In this document: positions 1-14,400 of the stretch, in pieces
How the letters are laid out: every line of letters begins with the position of its first letter
How positions within the stretch are numbered: the first letter of the stretch is position 1
Assembly (NCBI RefSeq): GCF_000003815.2
Contig: NC_049997.1
Coordinates: forward strand, 1,945,199 to 2,009,198
DNA length: 64,000 nt
Direction of reading: 5' to 3'
From: Branchiostoma floridae
Taxonomy: Eukaryota; Chordata; Leptocardii; Amphioxiformes; Branchiostomatidae
Program-made: the position numbers and the translations under genes
Notes under the pieces: generated by a model
The model's database searches: none
Told to the model about the DNA's origin: nothing
What the model saw: only the letters and a program-made list of their open reading frames with translations

Positions 1-836
1 GAGGCTAGGTACTCTCAGAACAAATGTTAACTCACGGTGAAGTGGGGTGTCCAAATGCAGCAGAGACATACGAGGCAGATATGCAAATATTAGGTGTCAG
101 AAGTCGTTCGCTGTAACAATGTAAGCCTAGATTCATCTGTTTTCATGTGTACTTGTGCTGCAGTCACAAACCCGCGAACCGTTTGATGCTACTTGGAATG
201 ATTGTCGCCCAGTTTGTGTGACTGCCAGAAACCTGGTAGATTCAGAACTGATATACAACCTGAAAACAGCACAGGATAAGATAAAAATTGCCGAGGCAAG
301 TATCCTACCATGAATATGCCTTTATGTGAACATGTAACTGTCAGTTTTTTCGTTGTCTTCATTGTAACTATCTGAACGTGACAGCTCAAGAGAACGTAAA
401 CAGCTGACATAATCACCTCCTACCCCCCCCCCTCCATCCATGTTATCAGCGCAGCCATTCTTCCAAATCATCACGTTCCCGCGCAACCACAAGGGCCGCA
501 CTAAGCACGCCAATTACCACGTAGCCTTATTTATTCATTGCGTAGTTACCAAACGTCAATCTCCACCAATTGGGAAGAAGAACATCTCAACCCCCTCCCC
601 AACTACTGCTCGACTGTCAATCATGGTTAATCTGCAAATAGCGTGTTGGCGTAGACTGGGATAAGAATACCTCGCCTTCTATGTGATACTCTCCAAGCAG
701 AGGTTGATGGGGAGCATTGTGACATTTTTACAATGTCCCGCTTTCTGTCCGCACTCCCCACCAACGATAACGCAACAATTAGCTTTTGATTGATATGCTG
801 TGACTTTGTGACATACAGCAGGGGTTGGGCAGAAAA

Positions 837-915
837 AGGGAGTTTGCCGAGGAGCGTAGTTTTTGTCGTGGAAAGGCGTCGCAAACTCCCTTCCTCGGCA
901 AACTCCCTTTCCCGA
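837..915. repeat. Inverted/direct short repeat GGCAAACTCCCTT
   Basis: GGGAGTTTGCCGAGGA near 838 is the inverse of TCCTCGGCAAACTCCC near 891, with further copies of the GCAAACTCCCTT word between and after. The same word occurs three times at 1731-1785, so this is a dispersed MITE-like repeat. Confidence 0.6.
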
Positions 916-1302
916 CATAAAAGGACCTAGACAACGTTGAAAATCACGTTTGTGGCAATGATTAGTTTATGACGCCATACATGTACACTAGAAGTCGTGA
1001 GGGAGGCATTTCTGCGAAAATCTGTTGTACTTGAACTGGGAGAGGCTTTCATTCGAACCAGACTGTGTGATATTCTATTCTAACTTACCTTATTGAAATT
1101 GCAGACAATGGGCCATGGGAAACCCGGGCAGCGCAGCTGATATAGGGTGTCAACACATACATACATTTACAATTCTCCTAGAGAACACATAATTAACTCA
1201 AATGGCTAGCGTATACTTCCAATTAAAGAACAGGTAGGTTAAGCCAAAAGACAAACCTTCTTGAGTAGAACATAAGTGGGTCATAAGTTAAATGTGATAT
1301 GG

Positions 1303-1397
1303 TATTCTCCAAGCATAGATTGGGTCGCGGACAGAAGCGAGCTAGCAAAAATCCAGACCACTACTGTCTCCGCTACCCAACCTCTGCCTGGAGAATA
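1303..1397. mobile_element. Small foldback MITE (TIR TATTCTCCAAGC)
   Basis: Begins TATTCTCCAAGCATAGATTG and ends with the imperfect inverse, CAACCTCTGCCTGGAGAATA, over about 23 bases per arm. The same TIR occurs in the element at 21347-21533 and as a single end near 688. Confidence 0.65.
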
Positions 1398-1730
1398 GTG
1401 ATGTGGACCATATGAAATACTGGTATTATTATTTTTTTTGCGTTTTACAATCACATACACAAAAAACTTTTTGTGCGTATTGAAGTAATGTAACGTTAAC
1501 GTTACGTATCAAACAAGGACGCTGGTTCCATTCGTAAATAAACTTCAGGCAGATGTAGAATAGATGGGATCAGAACAAACAGACTCGGAAAATGTTATGA
1601 ATTTCTAACCCAACATCTGCTTAGAAATTATTCACACGTTGATTCTAAAAATTCAATATTGCATATTGGACTCCGTTACAGTCTTCGGAACGGGGCTGTT
1701 TTGTAAGGGGGCGGTGAAAACTCGCTATCA

Positions 1731-1785
1731 CGGCAAACTCCCTTCCACAGCAAACTCCCTTCTTCGGCAAACTCCCTTTCCCGGC
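1731..1785 (+). repeat. Second cluster of GGCAAACTCCCTT repeats
   Basis: Three near-tandem copies of GCAAACTCCCTT spaced about 17 bases apart, matching the cluster at 837-915. Confidence 0.6.
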
Positions 1786-2368
1786 ACAAGAGAACATATT
1801 GCATATCACGATACGATAAACAAAACTGAACGATAACAAAAAGCACTGTGTATTTTAAACTAGAAAAGATACAAATAAATGTAGCTATGTAGTGCATCTA
1901 GCAAACAACCAAGGACGCAAGGATTAAACCAAGGACATTCTATCATATAACGTCCTTGATTAAACATAAAGGACCACCTTGTGGTATCCTTTTAGGCACC
2001 AATTATGCAAATGCCCTATTGAAAAGTTGGAGGGCGGTCTGGTGACTTGACAGTAAGACCGTCAAAGGAGCTCCCATTCAACCACGACTGCATAACGGAC
2101 CTGGCGTTATATTCCAGGCAGTTCACATTAGGGAATCATTTTCATCCCCCAAGATAGACCCAAGCAGTAGAACCGTACAAAGGATGGGTATAGCCGGTCC
2201 TTCCTGCCCACAATAACCGTATTACAATTTGGATTATCTTAAGCCTCGGGGTCATTTTTGCTGAACGATAGGCTTAGAGCGTCAGTCCGTGTAGCTGTAC
2301 GCTAGAAGGCTAGATGTGATACGGCACGGTACGTGAACGATTCCCGAGGACTAATACGTTCTGTTACG

Positions 2369-2483
2369 ATGGCAGAGAACTGGATCGAGCAGTGCCTGAA
2401 CGAGAGTGACAGCCCTGCAGATGTCAACAGTGATACCTTCCGGGAGAGTGACAGCCTGCCCCGAGAGCGGGACCGTAAGCCAG
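2369..2483 (+). CDS. RFX4: RFX4 coding exon 1 (start codon)
   Basis: Encodes 38 residues beginning [15 protein letters not shown], matching the RFX4-type N-terminus (WIE.CLNES). The ATG is the first in this frame after an in-frame TAG at 2303-2305, which supports it as the start unless an upstream exon is spliced in. It ends one base into a codon (phase 1) at a GTCGGT donor. The middle of the exon is Ser/Asp/Glu-rich and poorly conserved. No promoter element can be assigned upstream. Confidence 0.88.
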
Positions 2484-5400
2484 GTCGGTGACACATCATT
2501 TTTCTCTTTCTCATTTCATTTCATTTCCCGATCTTTCACCACCTGATGATCTATTGCATGGTTTCGTAGTGCTGCCGCCTATGGCAACTATTGGCAGGAT
2601 ACGTTCGCCCGGGCAGAATGCGAACAGGCTTGTCAATGTGAAGAATGATAAATATCAGGCTGGTGCTTTTGATTTAGAACGAGGCGGACATCACGATCCG
2701 ACACCACTGCCCTGTCACGCGTCTGGTGCAGTCAAAATAATTCGCATCGGTGTCTTCCCCAGTTGTTATAGATGCATATGGATATCGTAGTAGCTAGAAG
2801 AAAAAATAGGCAATAGTCCACTCTAACCCCTGATAAAAGCTCCTTGCTCTAACAGATTTATTTGTCCGCTTGTATATGGGCATTATTTGTTGTCAATGAA
2901 AAGTGAACATCTGTGTACAGCTCTTTTGTGTGACCTCTGTTTTTCGTTGTCGCTTTTTTTAACATAATGTTACTTGAACCACAAATACATGAACAACTGC
3001 TCTTTTGACACAACGTCTCATTCATTTGTTTATTTGCAACTTGCAGACGTTGTAATAAACATAATGGAAATAACAAAAATAGCGATTTCTCTGAACGATG
3101 TAAGTGAGACGATGTGAGGTTGGCGGAGTGGTGGCCTATGATGCCGCCTGCAGGGATTGAGTTACCCGCTACACCACGGAAGGAAAACATTTTAAACGTG
3201 CCTGTCTAGGCACCGCCGGCTACCATGTTACAAGGAGACTTGGTTGGATCTGAATAACACAGATTCTATTGTGCAGGCCACCCACTTGCATTTATAGCGA
3301 CACCTAACTATTATGCTTATTGAATTTACATTACGATTGTGGTACACAGGCAGGGGAAATGTGGCCGTCCGCCTGCGCGCTTTTGTTGTTGGATGTGAGC
3401 AATTACCTCTCGTGCTACAAAGGCTGCATATTGTTATGATAAGTCAAGTTGTGCCGCTGGAAAACACACTGGCTTCCTGATCGAAGATCATGAAAGTTAG
3501 AAGCACGTGACTTCCTGATCGAAGATCATGAAAGTTAGAAGCACGTGATTGCATCAATGGTACAGGGAAATCATGTTTCATCTCCTACCCATGTGTGCGA
3601 CCAGAAGACAGAACTTGATATGTACGCCTTCTTCGGTCAATATTGACCATGGTAAAATCTTTGATATCAGCCCTACAGCTTCTACTATGGATAAACAGTC
3701 CTATGCGAGAACGATAGTCTCTGCCACCAAGGCTGCCACATAGGGCACATCTGTAAGCTGACTCGGGTCTGTTGCAAAGTTCCGCTTCTGCCAAGGACAT
3801 TATATAAGTTCTGCCATGCGCATCAGTCTTAGTTTCTCCTGATTTTTGATAGCTGCCTGGACAGCATGCATCTCCAACTGGATTTGTGTACGCACGTAGC
3901 TATAGCAAATTAACGTTAATGAAACAATTTGCTGCCGGCGGTAGGGGAAATTTCAATCAATGCGAATTCTGTGAATCACAACGTTGTGTCAATCGAAATC
4001 TCTGCTGCATAATATTTCCTCAAAATGATTTGCAACAGAAACGTCGTTTTACAGGTGTGTGGGTAGGCAATGAGGCAACCATCCCCTGGCTCAAACGGTG
4101 GCATACACGTTAAGGGATAAATAGCCTCCATAGCAGGATCTCTGGGCCTTTTTTCGTTGTTTTGTTTTTTTGGTGCGTGTGTGTGGGGGGGGGGGGGAGC
4201 GAGAAGAAGTCGAATTAGTAGAATATGGTTCTTCTGTTGATTGACATTGTATATATTTTGTTGCGATCTGTACTTAATCCAGTGGGTATGTATGAACAAT
4301 AAAGGTCTTTATTCATTATACACCTTTGTCGGTCGGCGGCACAAGGGACCCAGAAAAAAAACGGGAAAAGGGCCCAGAGAGCCTGCTATGGAGGCTAGCT
4401 GGTAATAATTGGCCACCGCGGTGGCCAATTTTACCCCTCTGCCGGCTGAAGTCCTTCCCCAGCTTATGTTACTGTTTTATGCCACCGGAGGAATCTGCTT
4501 GGAGATTAGCTAGCTGGATGGTGTCCGTGGGCTGTGCCGTATAGGCCAGCCCTAGGGTATGAAGTCGGCACGCGGTGCGGGGTATGGTCTCCTGGGTACG
4601 GCAACAGTTTTCTATTCGTACTGGCGACCTGCCTAGTGCATACATTACCACAATGAATACTAGTACACTTTTGTTTATCACAATATTTGGGGAAAAGCTT
4701 GCGACATAATGTCAGTCGAGTAGATATTCAACAAACACTTATTTTCTACAACAGGACAGAGAATGGAGTGTTAACGAACCGGGTCTGGCAGGTTTCTGGT
4801 CTATTAAGCATGAATTGTTGTAAGTCTGGCTAGGCCAGGAAGGGCGTGATCGCCCAGCAGAGTTTAGGATTAACCTCCTTGATTAAACCTTGGCGGTTTC
4901 GAGAAATGGACCTTTTATTTGCCGGCATCTGTAAAGAAATCGACGGTCGGTCAGAAAGGATAACCACGGGCGATCACGAGTTTCTGATATTGAAGGTTAT
5001 GACCGGACTGAGGTAGATGAATCGTCTGGTTGATAAATAATCTTAAAGCAGTCTAATAATCGGTCTACAGTTGTTTGTGATTTGCGTCTGAATGACTCGC
5101 TAGATGTTGCAAAACAGACTGAGCCGATTTGTGTGAAATCTCAAGAGCCTTGCGGTTTGGTACAGTCCATAAATACATTAGCTGAATTCGTCAGCCGTCT
5201 AATTACATGTTGGAAACATGAGGATTATCACGACAACAAAATAATGACGAAAACGGTGGATTTGCGATCGGCCTGGCGGAATATCACAAAAACACAAACA
5301 CGCATACATACACACATAGACACGCACACACACATACATACGAGCACACGAACAGGCAAGGTCGAACATAGATATACAGGCTTACTGCATGATGAGCTGC

Positions 5401-8400
5401 AAGGCACTGTACAGTTATGGAAAGGATTTAAGCTCATGCACGGCTGCATTCTTAGAACCTACTTGACAAGTTCTATGAATAGATATGCATCATTCAACTA
5501 TTAGCCTGGGTTGTGTATATCCAAAGAGGTTTTTTTACACCGTACACCCGGCATGGCCGCCCCTCTCCACCGACTTTCATGGACATAACGTTACATGTTT
5601 TATTTTATTTGTGGGCATCAAAATGGACCTGAGGTCTAAGGTGAGGTAAGGATTGAATGGTGCTGCAGATATGGAATGTTCGTCGGGAACTTTTTAGTAA
5701 GGCCAATAAGGTGCCCAAACCAAGGGAGAATTAACTTTGTAATGCTACAAATCTTTTGAAGGAGTTTTTGCTCAGTGCAAGGCCATTGGCCACTTCTTGG
5801 CACTGAACTACGCTCACGGTAGCAGCAGCTCTTCTCCTTATAAAATCGAGTCCCGGTGTGACAGCGATCTCGCCCCCCCCCCCGGCCCCCCCCCCCCAAA
5901 AAAAAGGGGTTTACATGACATTTTAGAAGTTGATTGGTATAAATCACAAAATGCAGTTTCAGAATGATATAAGTACACGAGTTTGATACATAACTCCATT
6001 CATAGTATCAATATTAACGTAATTACATGGTAATAAGATAGTTGAACTTGTTTCAGACAGGGAGGGTTGGGTCCCTTGTATTCCCATGATTGCATATACC
6101 TGAGTCTTGACATAAGATGTATTTCATTGTATTCACCTGTCCTCAAGCAACCTATTTATCTCCAATATGAAGTCTCTACCATGAAGTGAACACAAAAGAA
6201 CTATGTAATGTCTTTATTAATTATGTAAATATTAGGTATTAATTAGAATAACGCACATTTTGGTATATGCACCTGGCCAAGGGATATCTTCACCTCCAAC
6301 ATGACTGCTTTTTCTACTATTTAGGAACTGATGCATTTACCCGTGTTTCTTAAGACTGGTACCGGTACTTTACCAGTGTTTGTGTAACATTTAGCAACAG
6401 CTAATCAACTTGCGCGTAGATAGTGTTTATAATGAGAAACTATTATTCACGTGTGTTTTTGTTAGTGCTTTGGAAATGTTTCGAGCACAAGAAAGAAAAC
6501 ACTGTGACAAATTGAAAACATTTAGCTGACGTATTCCGTACCATAGACGGTGTTGATTTATACGTTCGCAGTAGCACTGTTTTTATGCCACCTCAGCTGC
6601 AAAAATTGTCTTTTTCATTTCAATGGCATGTTTGCACCGAACAATATAGTATCGACTTTCGAGGTATGACATCTTACGGTACGGTAATAAGGTGCCATAT
6701 AGGTAAAAGGTAACACACCATATACGTTACTCCCCAGGTGCAGTATAGTACCAGGTAGCGCACCTGTAATATGTAGTAACCAGCTGCTCTGGGGGGGGGG
6801 GGGCGAAAACGCTAAAGGGGGGCGAAAACGCTAGTGATCGCTGGGGGGGGGGGGCAAAATCCCTTTCACACCGGCACTAACTGTTCGGGAAAACTCACTA
6901 CCCCATTTTAGCCGGAATGGTTTGATCCACTCACGCCGGGAATGTCTTTTCGATAAGTGTGGCGGGTTCTTTTACGTGCTCACTCAGGGTGTGGCTCTCC
7001 CCGAACAAGTGACCTCCATTTAACGCCCTGTCCGAGGGAAGTCCCTAGCCGAAGTTAGGTACTCATTCAAACCTGAGTGAAGTGAGGAAAATCATGCAAA
7101 GTGCCTTTCAAAGGGCACAAGTTCCATGACACGGCAGGTTTCGAACTCGGGACTCTTGGGCCTGGGCCCAACGCCCGCTGTCGTTTACGCCACACGATCT
7201 CAAATCAAACTACCACCAAACATACTACAATTAGTTCACTCAAGGATTTACTATGATCGCCCAGTTTTGTACGAATAGGGGTTGAAATATGTATTGAATT
7301 GTGTTTATGATAACATAACTGATGTGTAATAAAGTTGCTGACTCACCTCACCGTTGGTGACAGTGCAAATACAATGTATGTTATAATTAGAAATAGTACT
7401 TTCTGGGGAATGTAACGTATTTTTCTGGAGTGGATATTTGCTCTTATAGACAACTGCAACTTTTGGGTCCACAAGCCCATCCACAATTTCTTGACCCTAA
7501 CGTGAAATGTATAAAACCTCTGGATGTGAGACAAATCATATGTCACGCACTTGTGTTGTGAAATGAATTCGTGACGCCCCCATGTTTCAGGCCATGAAAC
7601 AGAAGAAAATAGAAAAGAAATAGAAATCAACAGAAAGTACAAAAGCTTGAAACCTAATGTTTGAAACAACTGTCTTACTAACCTGTTCGTGACGTTAGAT
7701 GTTATTGTTTACGCCAGGCAACTACTTACTTCACGAAGTGTATTATCATTCAATTCCCGCCGCTATCTAATTCCACTTCGCTTTAATGTTCTGTCTAATT
7801 CTTGAATATTTATTTTGCTATTTTGTAAGAACATTCACAAATGTATGTGTACCGATTTCTTTTAATTAAGAAAAGCATAAATGTGCACATTCGTAAATCA
7901 TTAGTCAGGAAACTCCGTTGTGCCAATCTCCCTGCCCTCTTACTTCTTCATTTTCTATTCATTGGATGATTTGGGGAATCTTTATTTACTTTGTTCATCG
8001 TCCTTTCTAATTGGTGTTGGAAATTTGACATTTGAAATGAATAAAAAATATCTGTACTCTTCACAGATGACGAAAAGGAAAACGCCCGTGCACTCAAACC
8101 ACACTCAACACCCCTTACTCTCCAATGGTAAGTACGAGCTTTGTTTCACCTTTGCCACAAAGGTTATGTTAGCGGTACCGTTTGTTTGTAACGATGTAAG
8201 TTGAATAGCGTTACTGGAGAAGCTATGAATGGAATGTTGTCAAACGTGGTCTGTGGAAAGTAGTTGGAAAGAATAAACTGTGAGACTAGTGAACGGAGCC
8301 ATGCAAAGAGAGATCGAGAGACTCAGTCTGCTTGTTAGCCGTTCTATTGCACCTAGTGACACATTACCGGTAAATCCAGAACAAAGATACAAAAGCAAGA

Positions 8401-11400
8401 AGCTCTGCTACAATATCATGGTCACACGACAAATTGAACTTGACATTCGTCTTCCCAACACTTATCAACATACCAAATACCATTAAATGGTATTTGTAAC
8501 CATTACAATCGATACATACAGTGGTTCTAAAGTTATGTTGACCAAGCTTGTCCGGAAAGAAACAAGTGACCGTAGGTAACGTGCTCTGTGGCGTAATTAT
8601 AGTTTATGTCGATCGGTTGTGTTGTTTTCTGTGGTGTGTGAAATGGTGTTATTATCGCAGCCAGAAAACATCGCATCGACTTATACCAAAAACGTACTTA
8701 AAAGCTGAACGAACCTATCACTGCCAAATGTAAAAAACAGTCCTGTACGATCTACATCAAAATCAGCGTCACAAATAACGATACCAAAAGGGAAAAATCA
8801 CAGCCATTCACAACGGACAACTGACACCGAAACAAGCGTGCAAGCAGTTAAGTAGAGATAAATATCATGTTCAAAATAGCATCCAAGTACCTACTCAAGA
8901 ACTAGTTGCTGTCGTCTAAACCACCCATAATAGAATAGCCAGCTGTTGTATCACAACAACCCCAAAGGTACCAACAGGTGATAAACAATTATCACACCGT
9001 TCAACCTGTCATCTGTTCAACCAAAACAGTACTAACTCTATCGTTTACGACTAAGGCCATGTTGATTTGATTAGCATTCATGCTTTTCTCAACTGATGCT
9101 TCAGACTGCGGACCTAAAAATATAGGCATTAGGTAGGAATCGTTCTTGTATTCCAACCGAAGTGATCCTGCATACAATGCAAAACTGGAATGCATCAGGA
9201 GTCATATGACACTTGATTTTCAATACTATATTTTGATGATACAAAAATGCAAGATTTCCGTATGTCCCAGTGACAATTACTTGACCAGGCATCAGTGAGC
9301 ATCTAAAATATCCAAAGGTTTCCTTTATTCTATTTCTACTTTGAAGGATGATAAAGCAACGTAGGGGTCTACGAAGCAATTAAGACCGTGACGACCTATT
9401 CCTACCCACTCAATAGCAACGCATCACATATAGCATCACAACACAGATAAGGACTTTAGGTGTCACCATGCCGACCGATGAGTTAGTTGCTTGAGGCATC
9501 AATAACAAATAATATGATTACAGCATAAGGGTTTTCGAGGATGAAATGCAGACACGCCTACAACGTCACAGATTCCGTTCGAGTTCAAAGACTGCTGCTT
9601 TTTTTCGTAGCAAGGCGACTGAAGCGGCTGGAAAGGTCTCTATTCATGTAAAATTAGAGATATTAGCATCCCTTGCAACCTTCAGAGCCTGACGCATGTG
9701 CGAGCCGGTAAAAATCCTAGCCACTACAATAGCTATAGTGATAGCATAGCTCCAGATGTTTTGTTTATCCATAGGTTTGTAATAGTATCTAGTCTTTAAT
9801 ATTCAATACAATACTACAGAATCACCGCATTTAGCCCATTTGGGCAAGAACATGCAAATAAAGAAATTACATTATACTTCCCGCGACCCAACCTCTACTT
9901 TCAGAATAGGTTTCTACGACTGCCCTGTCGGCTATCAGCAGACCGTGACAAATAATGCAATCATAAACCAGTTCCAAAAATCAAGTCCCAAAGCCGCTTA
10001 TGGGGTCTAGGTACTGGACGTTGGGCCAGTTGTCTGGACGACTTACGCACCATTTTGAGCGTCTATTTCAGACAGCATTTCAGCGTAAAACAAAACAAAT
10101 TTGACAACCTGAAAAAAAACACAGGCACGTGGCGTGAGAAAACAGATACTTCCACGCTCTACATGCCCTGATGTGATGTGTTATTTTGTTTCGTGTAAAA
10201 TTCTGCAGAAATCCCCATGATTATGAAAAGTGACAGGTGTTTCCGTGGGAAAATCGTCTGGCATTTCATAAAGACGATGATAAAATTTTTCATGTTTCGA
10301 ATTTAACATTCCTCCACGTAATTATTGTCTTCATGGTCAATTTGAAAGGAATGCGTATTGTCAACGCAGCATCCCAGAGTGCAGAGTGAGGCCTGAAAAC
10401 ACCTGGTGATATTTGGCGCAATTCCGAAATTTGGCGATAGAAAACATACTGCGCTCTGTTGAAATATCGCTACGGTCATTTAATACGAGAAGTACTGCGG
10501 TAACGTTACAACACAATTTGCAAGAAGATCAGGTGAAATGTATGACTAAATACTATTTAGTCATTGTGCTGGATACAACTAGAGAACTAAAAAGTATCGG
10601 CCCCAAAAATGAAAAAGGTCGGTAGCGCCAACGCCCCGAAAATACAGAAAGCGAGGACATTGGAAAGGAGAATTATAAAGTCAAGTTGTCGTGCATATGG
10701 GGAATACGTGCCAAGACATATTTATCATAAGTCCATTCAGAAGTCAATAATTAAACTGGCTACTCACACAGAAATAGTTTGCCTAGTCTCCAAGCAGACG
10801 TGTCATTTGGATGACAAAAGAGAAGAATTTGGCCAAATAGGGACAAATAAGTTGCCATATGGGATCTCAGTCAGTCTTTTACAGTCTGTCCAGCTATCAC
10901 GGTTCACTCTTACTAGAGTCTTTGTCCAGCTATCACGGTTCACTCTTACTAGAGTCTTAGGCCATGGTCCTCTATTACGATTCCACCGGACCGGAGTCTG
11001 GTAGCGCGGCTCTGTATACCGGCCGTCGCAATGAAAGAATAAATGAATTGACGAATGAATGAATGAATGAATGAATGAAGACATCTATTGCCCAACCGAG
11101 CTAAGTACAGGTCACAAAAGAGACAGAACAATAATAATAGTATCATAGGCCTATGATGTTCGATATTGTTGTGAGGGGAGGGGGAGGATCATTGATGTAG
11201 TGCAGGAGACAACAGAAAGAACATCTCGTGATTAAAAGATTAATTACCAGATGCAAGAGTCTTTGACATATGATAAATAACTCGACACAAAAATGGAACA
11301 TGAGTGTACAGGTTGTAACGTTACATGCATTAGCAAATATTTGTCTATACCTACTAGATTTGATGGTCTGTCGATCTTTTGTTCTCGAACGATGAAAATG

Positions 11401-14400
11401 AATTTTTAAATAGGCGCGCGAAAGGACCGGAGTGACTGATTCACATGTAGATAAGCATCAACAGGACGAAATAAGCTGAAAGCTCATTGTTTCCCTATGT
11501 CCTTTTCATTCTAGTTATCAGGAAAGTGTACAGTATTACCTTTATGCTTGTGATTTTTCTATCGTAGCTTTTCAGAAGATGCCACTTTCTCGAAGGGCCA
11601 AGGATCGAACTTTCGGTTCTACTTACGCGGCTTTCTAAAAACGACACAGACAATGTAGATCACATTATTCTCTTAAGTTATAACATACGGCGAACACCGG
11701 GTTACGGTTTGACCCCGTTGCATGGGTGCCTGTGATACAAAAGTGACCCCAGACCTACATAATGTTTTAGCATCTACCAGGTCTGTGTTTGTTTCCTCTG
11801 ATAATTTACTGTACTTTGTTCACTTGTGGTTTTGTGTGTGATAAAGAGTACATGATTATCAAAAATAATGCAGCAGAACACGACAGAGATCGAGAAATAT
11901 GCGTAATCAGCAGGAAAAGGCGAAGAGAGTCTGATAAAGACTCCATGAAAAGTTGATTGATCGGTACTTTGTAAAATTGAATCTTATTACAGGACTTGTA
12001 GAACTGGAACTGGTCGTAACTTCTTGCTTTTCCAGAGCGCGCTTAAATTTCTTTAGACCACACACATTGTAAATGGGGGGGGGGGGCTTTATACATCGGG
12101 GTTGACCCGAGTGGTATTAACTACGCATGGGCTTTGGTCAGGTATGCTCGAAAGTGATCACCCGGCAGAATTCAGCTGGGAGCCATAGCCGGTTTATTCC
12201 ACTTTGGTTTGATGTCCCTCCAGGGAATAAGTTCAGAATGATGCTTCAATATTCAAACATTACTTATTCAAAGTAGCGATGGAATGTTATTCAAAGTAGC
12301 GATGGAATGTGACAGAAAGTGCTGTCATACAAAAGTTCAGCTGAATTGAAGTCGGCCACATCATAACAAACAAAACGGAATGACAAAAATGTCATGGTAC
12401 TGTTTCAGTGTATTTTGAGTATCGAGATCGAAAGCGGGATGACTCTGAATTGGACCTGAGATTTTTGTCAGTTCTGATAAACGTTAGCTTAAGCCGTCAA
12501 GACCTGCACAAAGGAGTGGAAATACGATAAATTGGCAGAACCTATGAACCAAAGTTATGAACATCTTACATGATGGGCCTAGAGATCAGGGGTATCATTG
12601 GGAAACTCAATTGGAACTAGAAAGGAGTAATCAGGGAGAGAGCTTAAGCAGATTAATCCGTTAGGATCAAGTAGGGGCAACACGGATTACGAGAAAGAAA
12701 GGCTCCTTTTCAGAAAGAGGTGCAGACAATCAGGTGGTTTCTCATGAACTTGTGGAACGTGTGGTGGGATCGTTTGGGGAAAGCATTGTTAGGTAAATAA
12801 GTGTAACTAAATTAGGGCCGAGCCACTGGGAAACTGAAGTCTAGCTCGGGTCGTAAGAGGTTTCTTTGTTTCTGTCTTTCTTCCATTGTTCCTTTTGATC
12901 GTCGTAGCGCCGTAGTCCGGGAACGGCACCAAGATCATGTTAAAACCTCAGACTCAGAGTAATTTACCCCTGCAATACCAACCGTACTACCGGTGCGATG
13001 GCCAAGTAGGAAGCCGGACTAGCCCCCTACTGTAGCCTATAGTGATTGCACAAAGCAGCAGTGTGTGGCCCAGGTCACCATTTGGTGCGGGAATGACTTG
13101 AACTTAACCGTCACTTAATGTATATGTCAATATGACCTGTGTGTCTTTCTGCTGGACACGTTAGTCATGCAGGCTTTCCGGCTGAACTTACACCACATTT
13201 GGGCCTTCTTACAGTTGTACAGTATTCACTATCACAATGGCTTCCCCTGCCGTAATACATCAGCCATACATGATGTTCGAAGTTCAAAGTGCTAGAACTG
13301 CCAACATCAAAGAAGGACGATTAACTATAATAACGTCTAGAGGGTATGCATGCCCTTTTCCGTTGAGCGTTACGGGCTATGTTGATTCTCCTTTAATCGT
13401 ACATTTTAGAGTGTATCACATGCTGTAACACGCAATGAGACAACTGAAACACGCACTTTTTTTTTAGATTGACGGGTTGTTTAAAGGTGAGTTCACACTT
13501 GCGTATATATTCAAGTCCGTTCTAGATCCGTATAGAAGTTTTAAGCAGATTAAAACATGCTCATCAGAAAACTTGAAAATAATAGAAATTGGACGAATGT
13601 AGCCAGATAACATACCAGCGAAGGAAGCTAGTTGCAAAGCACACTCGTCGGCCAGCTAACTCCTCTTGCATGTTATGTGTGAATATTTGTCCAGTTTCTA
13701 CCATTTTTCCAGTAACCTGCTGTGGATTCTGGTACCATGGTAGAGGCTAAGACATGAGCGACAACTACGTACCTGTTGATAGTTACTGACCTATGGTGCT
13801 TTTATCAAAAACCTATCACTTTCCCTTCTTCACACATTAGTAAGGCTCACCAATGTTTCTAATAATATTTCCAATTATACATTTCAATTATTCGTTTCTT
13901 AAAACATCCCGGCCGGGCCCCGGTTTGGAAATGCGACCTAAGCCGAAACCGAACGCTTGCCGACTGAGCCGAATACCAGCCGACTAAAGCCGACCTAGCT
14001 CCCGAATCATTCTTCAACATATTGGGAGAGAGTCGGGAGGCCATGTCCGGCTATGTGTAAAGCCCGGTCACAAGAATCGTACGATGTCCTTGCGATGGCA
14101 TATTCCGCACATCGCATGATGATCGCAGCTAAATCGCAATCAAATTCAGCCATCGCAGGGCATCGGATGATGTTCAAAATTTTTCCAGCGTCGTACGATT
14201 TTTCACTTGTGTTTCTTCTGTATATATAATGGTTTATTTGGCAAGCATATCATACGGATCGCAGCCTTGCGGCTGAATTGAGGTAATGGCATTACATTCA
14301 GCACAGTTATCACATCATACAATATAAACGATACAATTCCTAGCACATTAAGATAAGAAGCAAGGTTTAAAATATCTATAAATGAATTACACGATTAAAA

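Larger units (their letters stand above)
1..2302. other. Upstream region of RFX4, no gene recognised
   Basis: The open frames here are short and unlike known families. The stretch carries small repeats (listed separately) and otherwise unremarkable AT-rich sequence. A promoter or 5' UTR for the RFX4 transcript should lie here or further upstream, but no TATA or initiator could be chosen with confidence. Confidence 0.5.
2484..8066 (+). other. RFX4 intron 1
   Basis: A 5.6-kb phase-1 intron. It holds a 38-bp tandem duplication (3473-3548), a LINE C-terminal relic, a foldback with an adjacent perfect palindrome (4122-4430), poly-C and poly-G runs (5874-5898, 6790-6855) and a SINE (6880-7200). 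I see nothing else assignable. Confidence 0.85.

Noticed and set aside
3105-3180. tRNA-like GTGGTGTAGCGGGTAAC on the minus strand
   Set aside because: An A-box-like word only; no B box at the right distance and no stems.
5082-5504. 140-codon plus-strand frame
   Set aside because: Runs through a CACA-type simple repeat; no motif, start context or splice signals.
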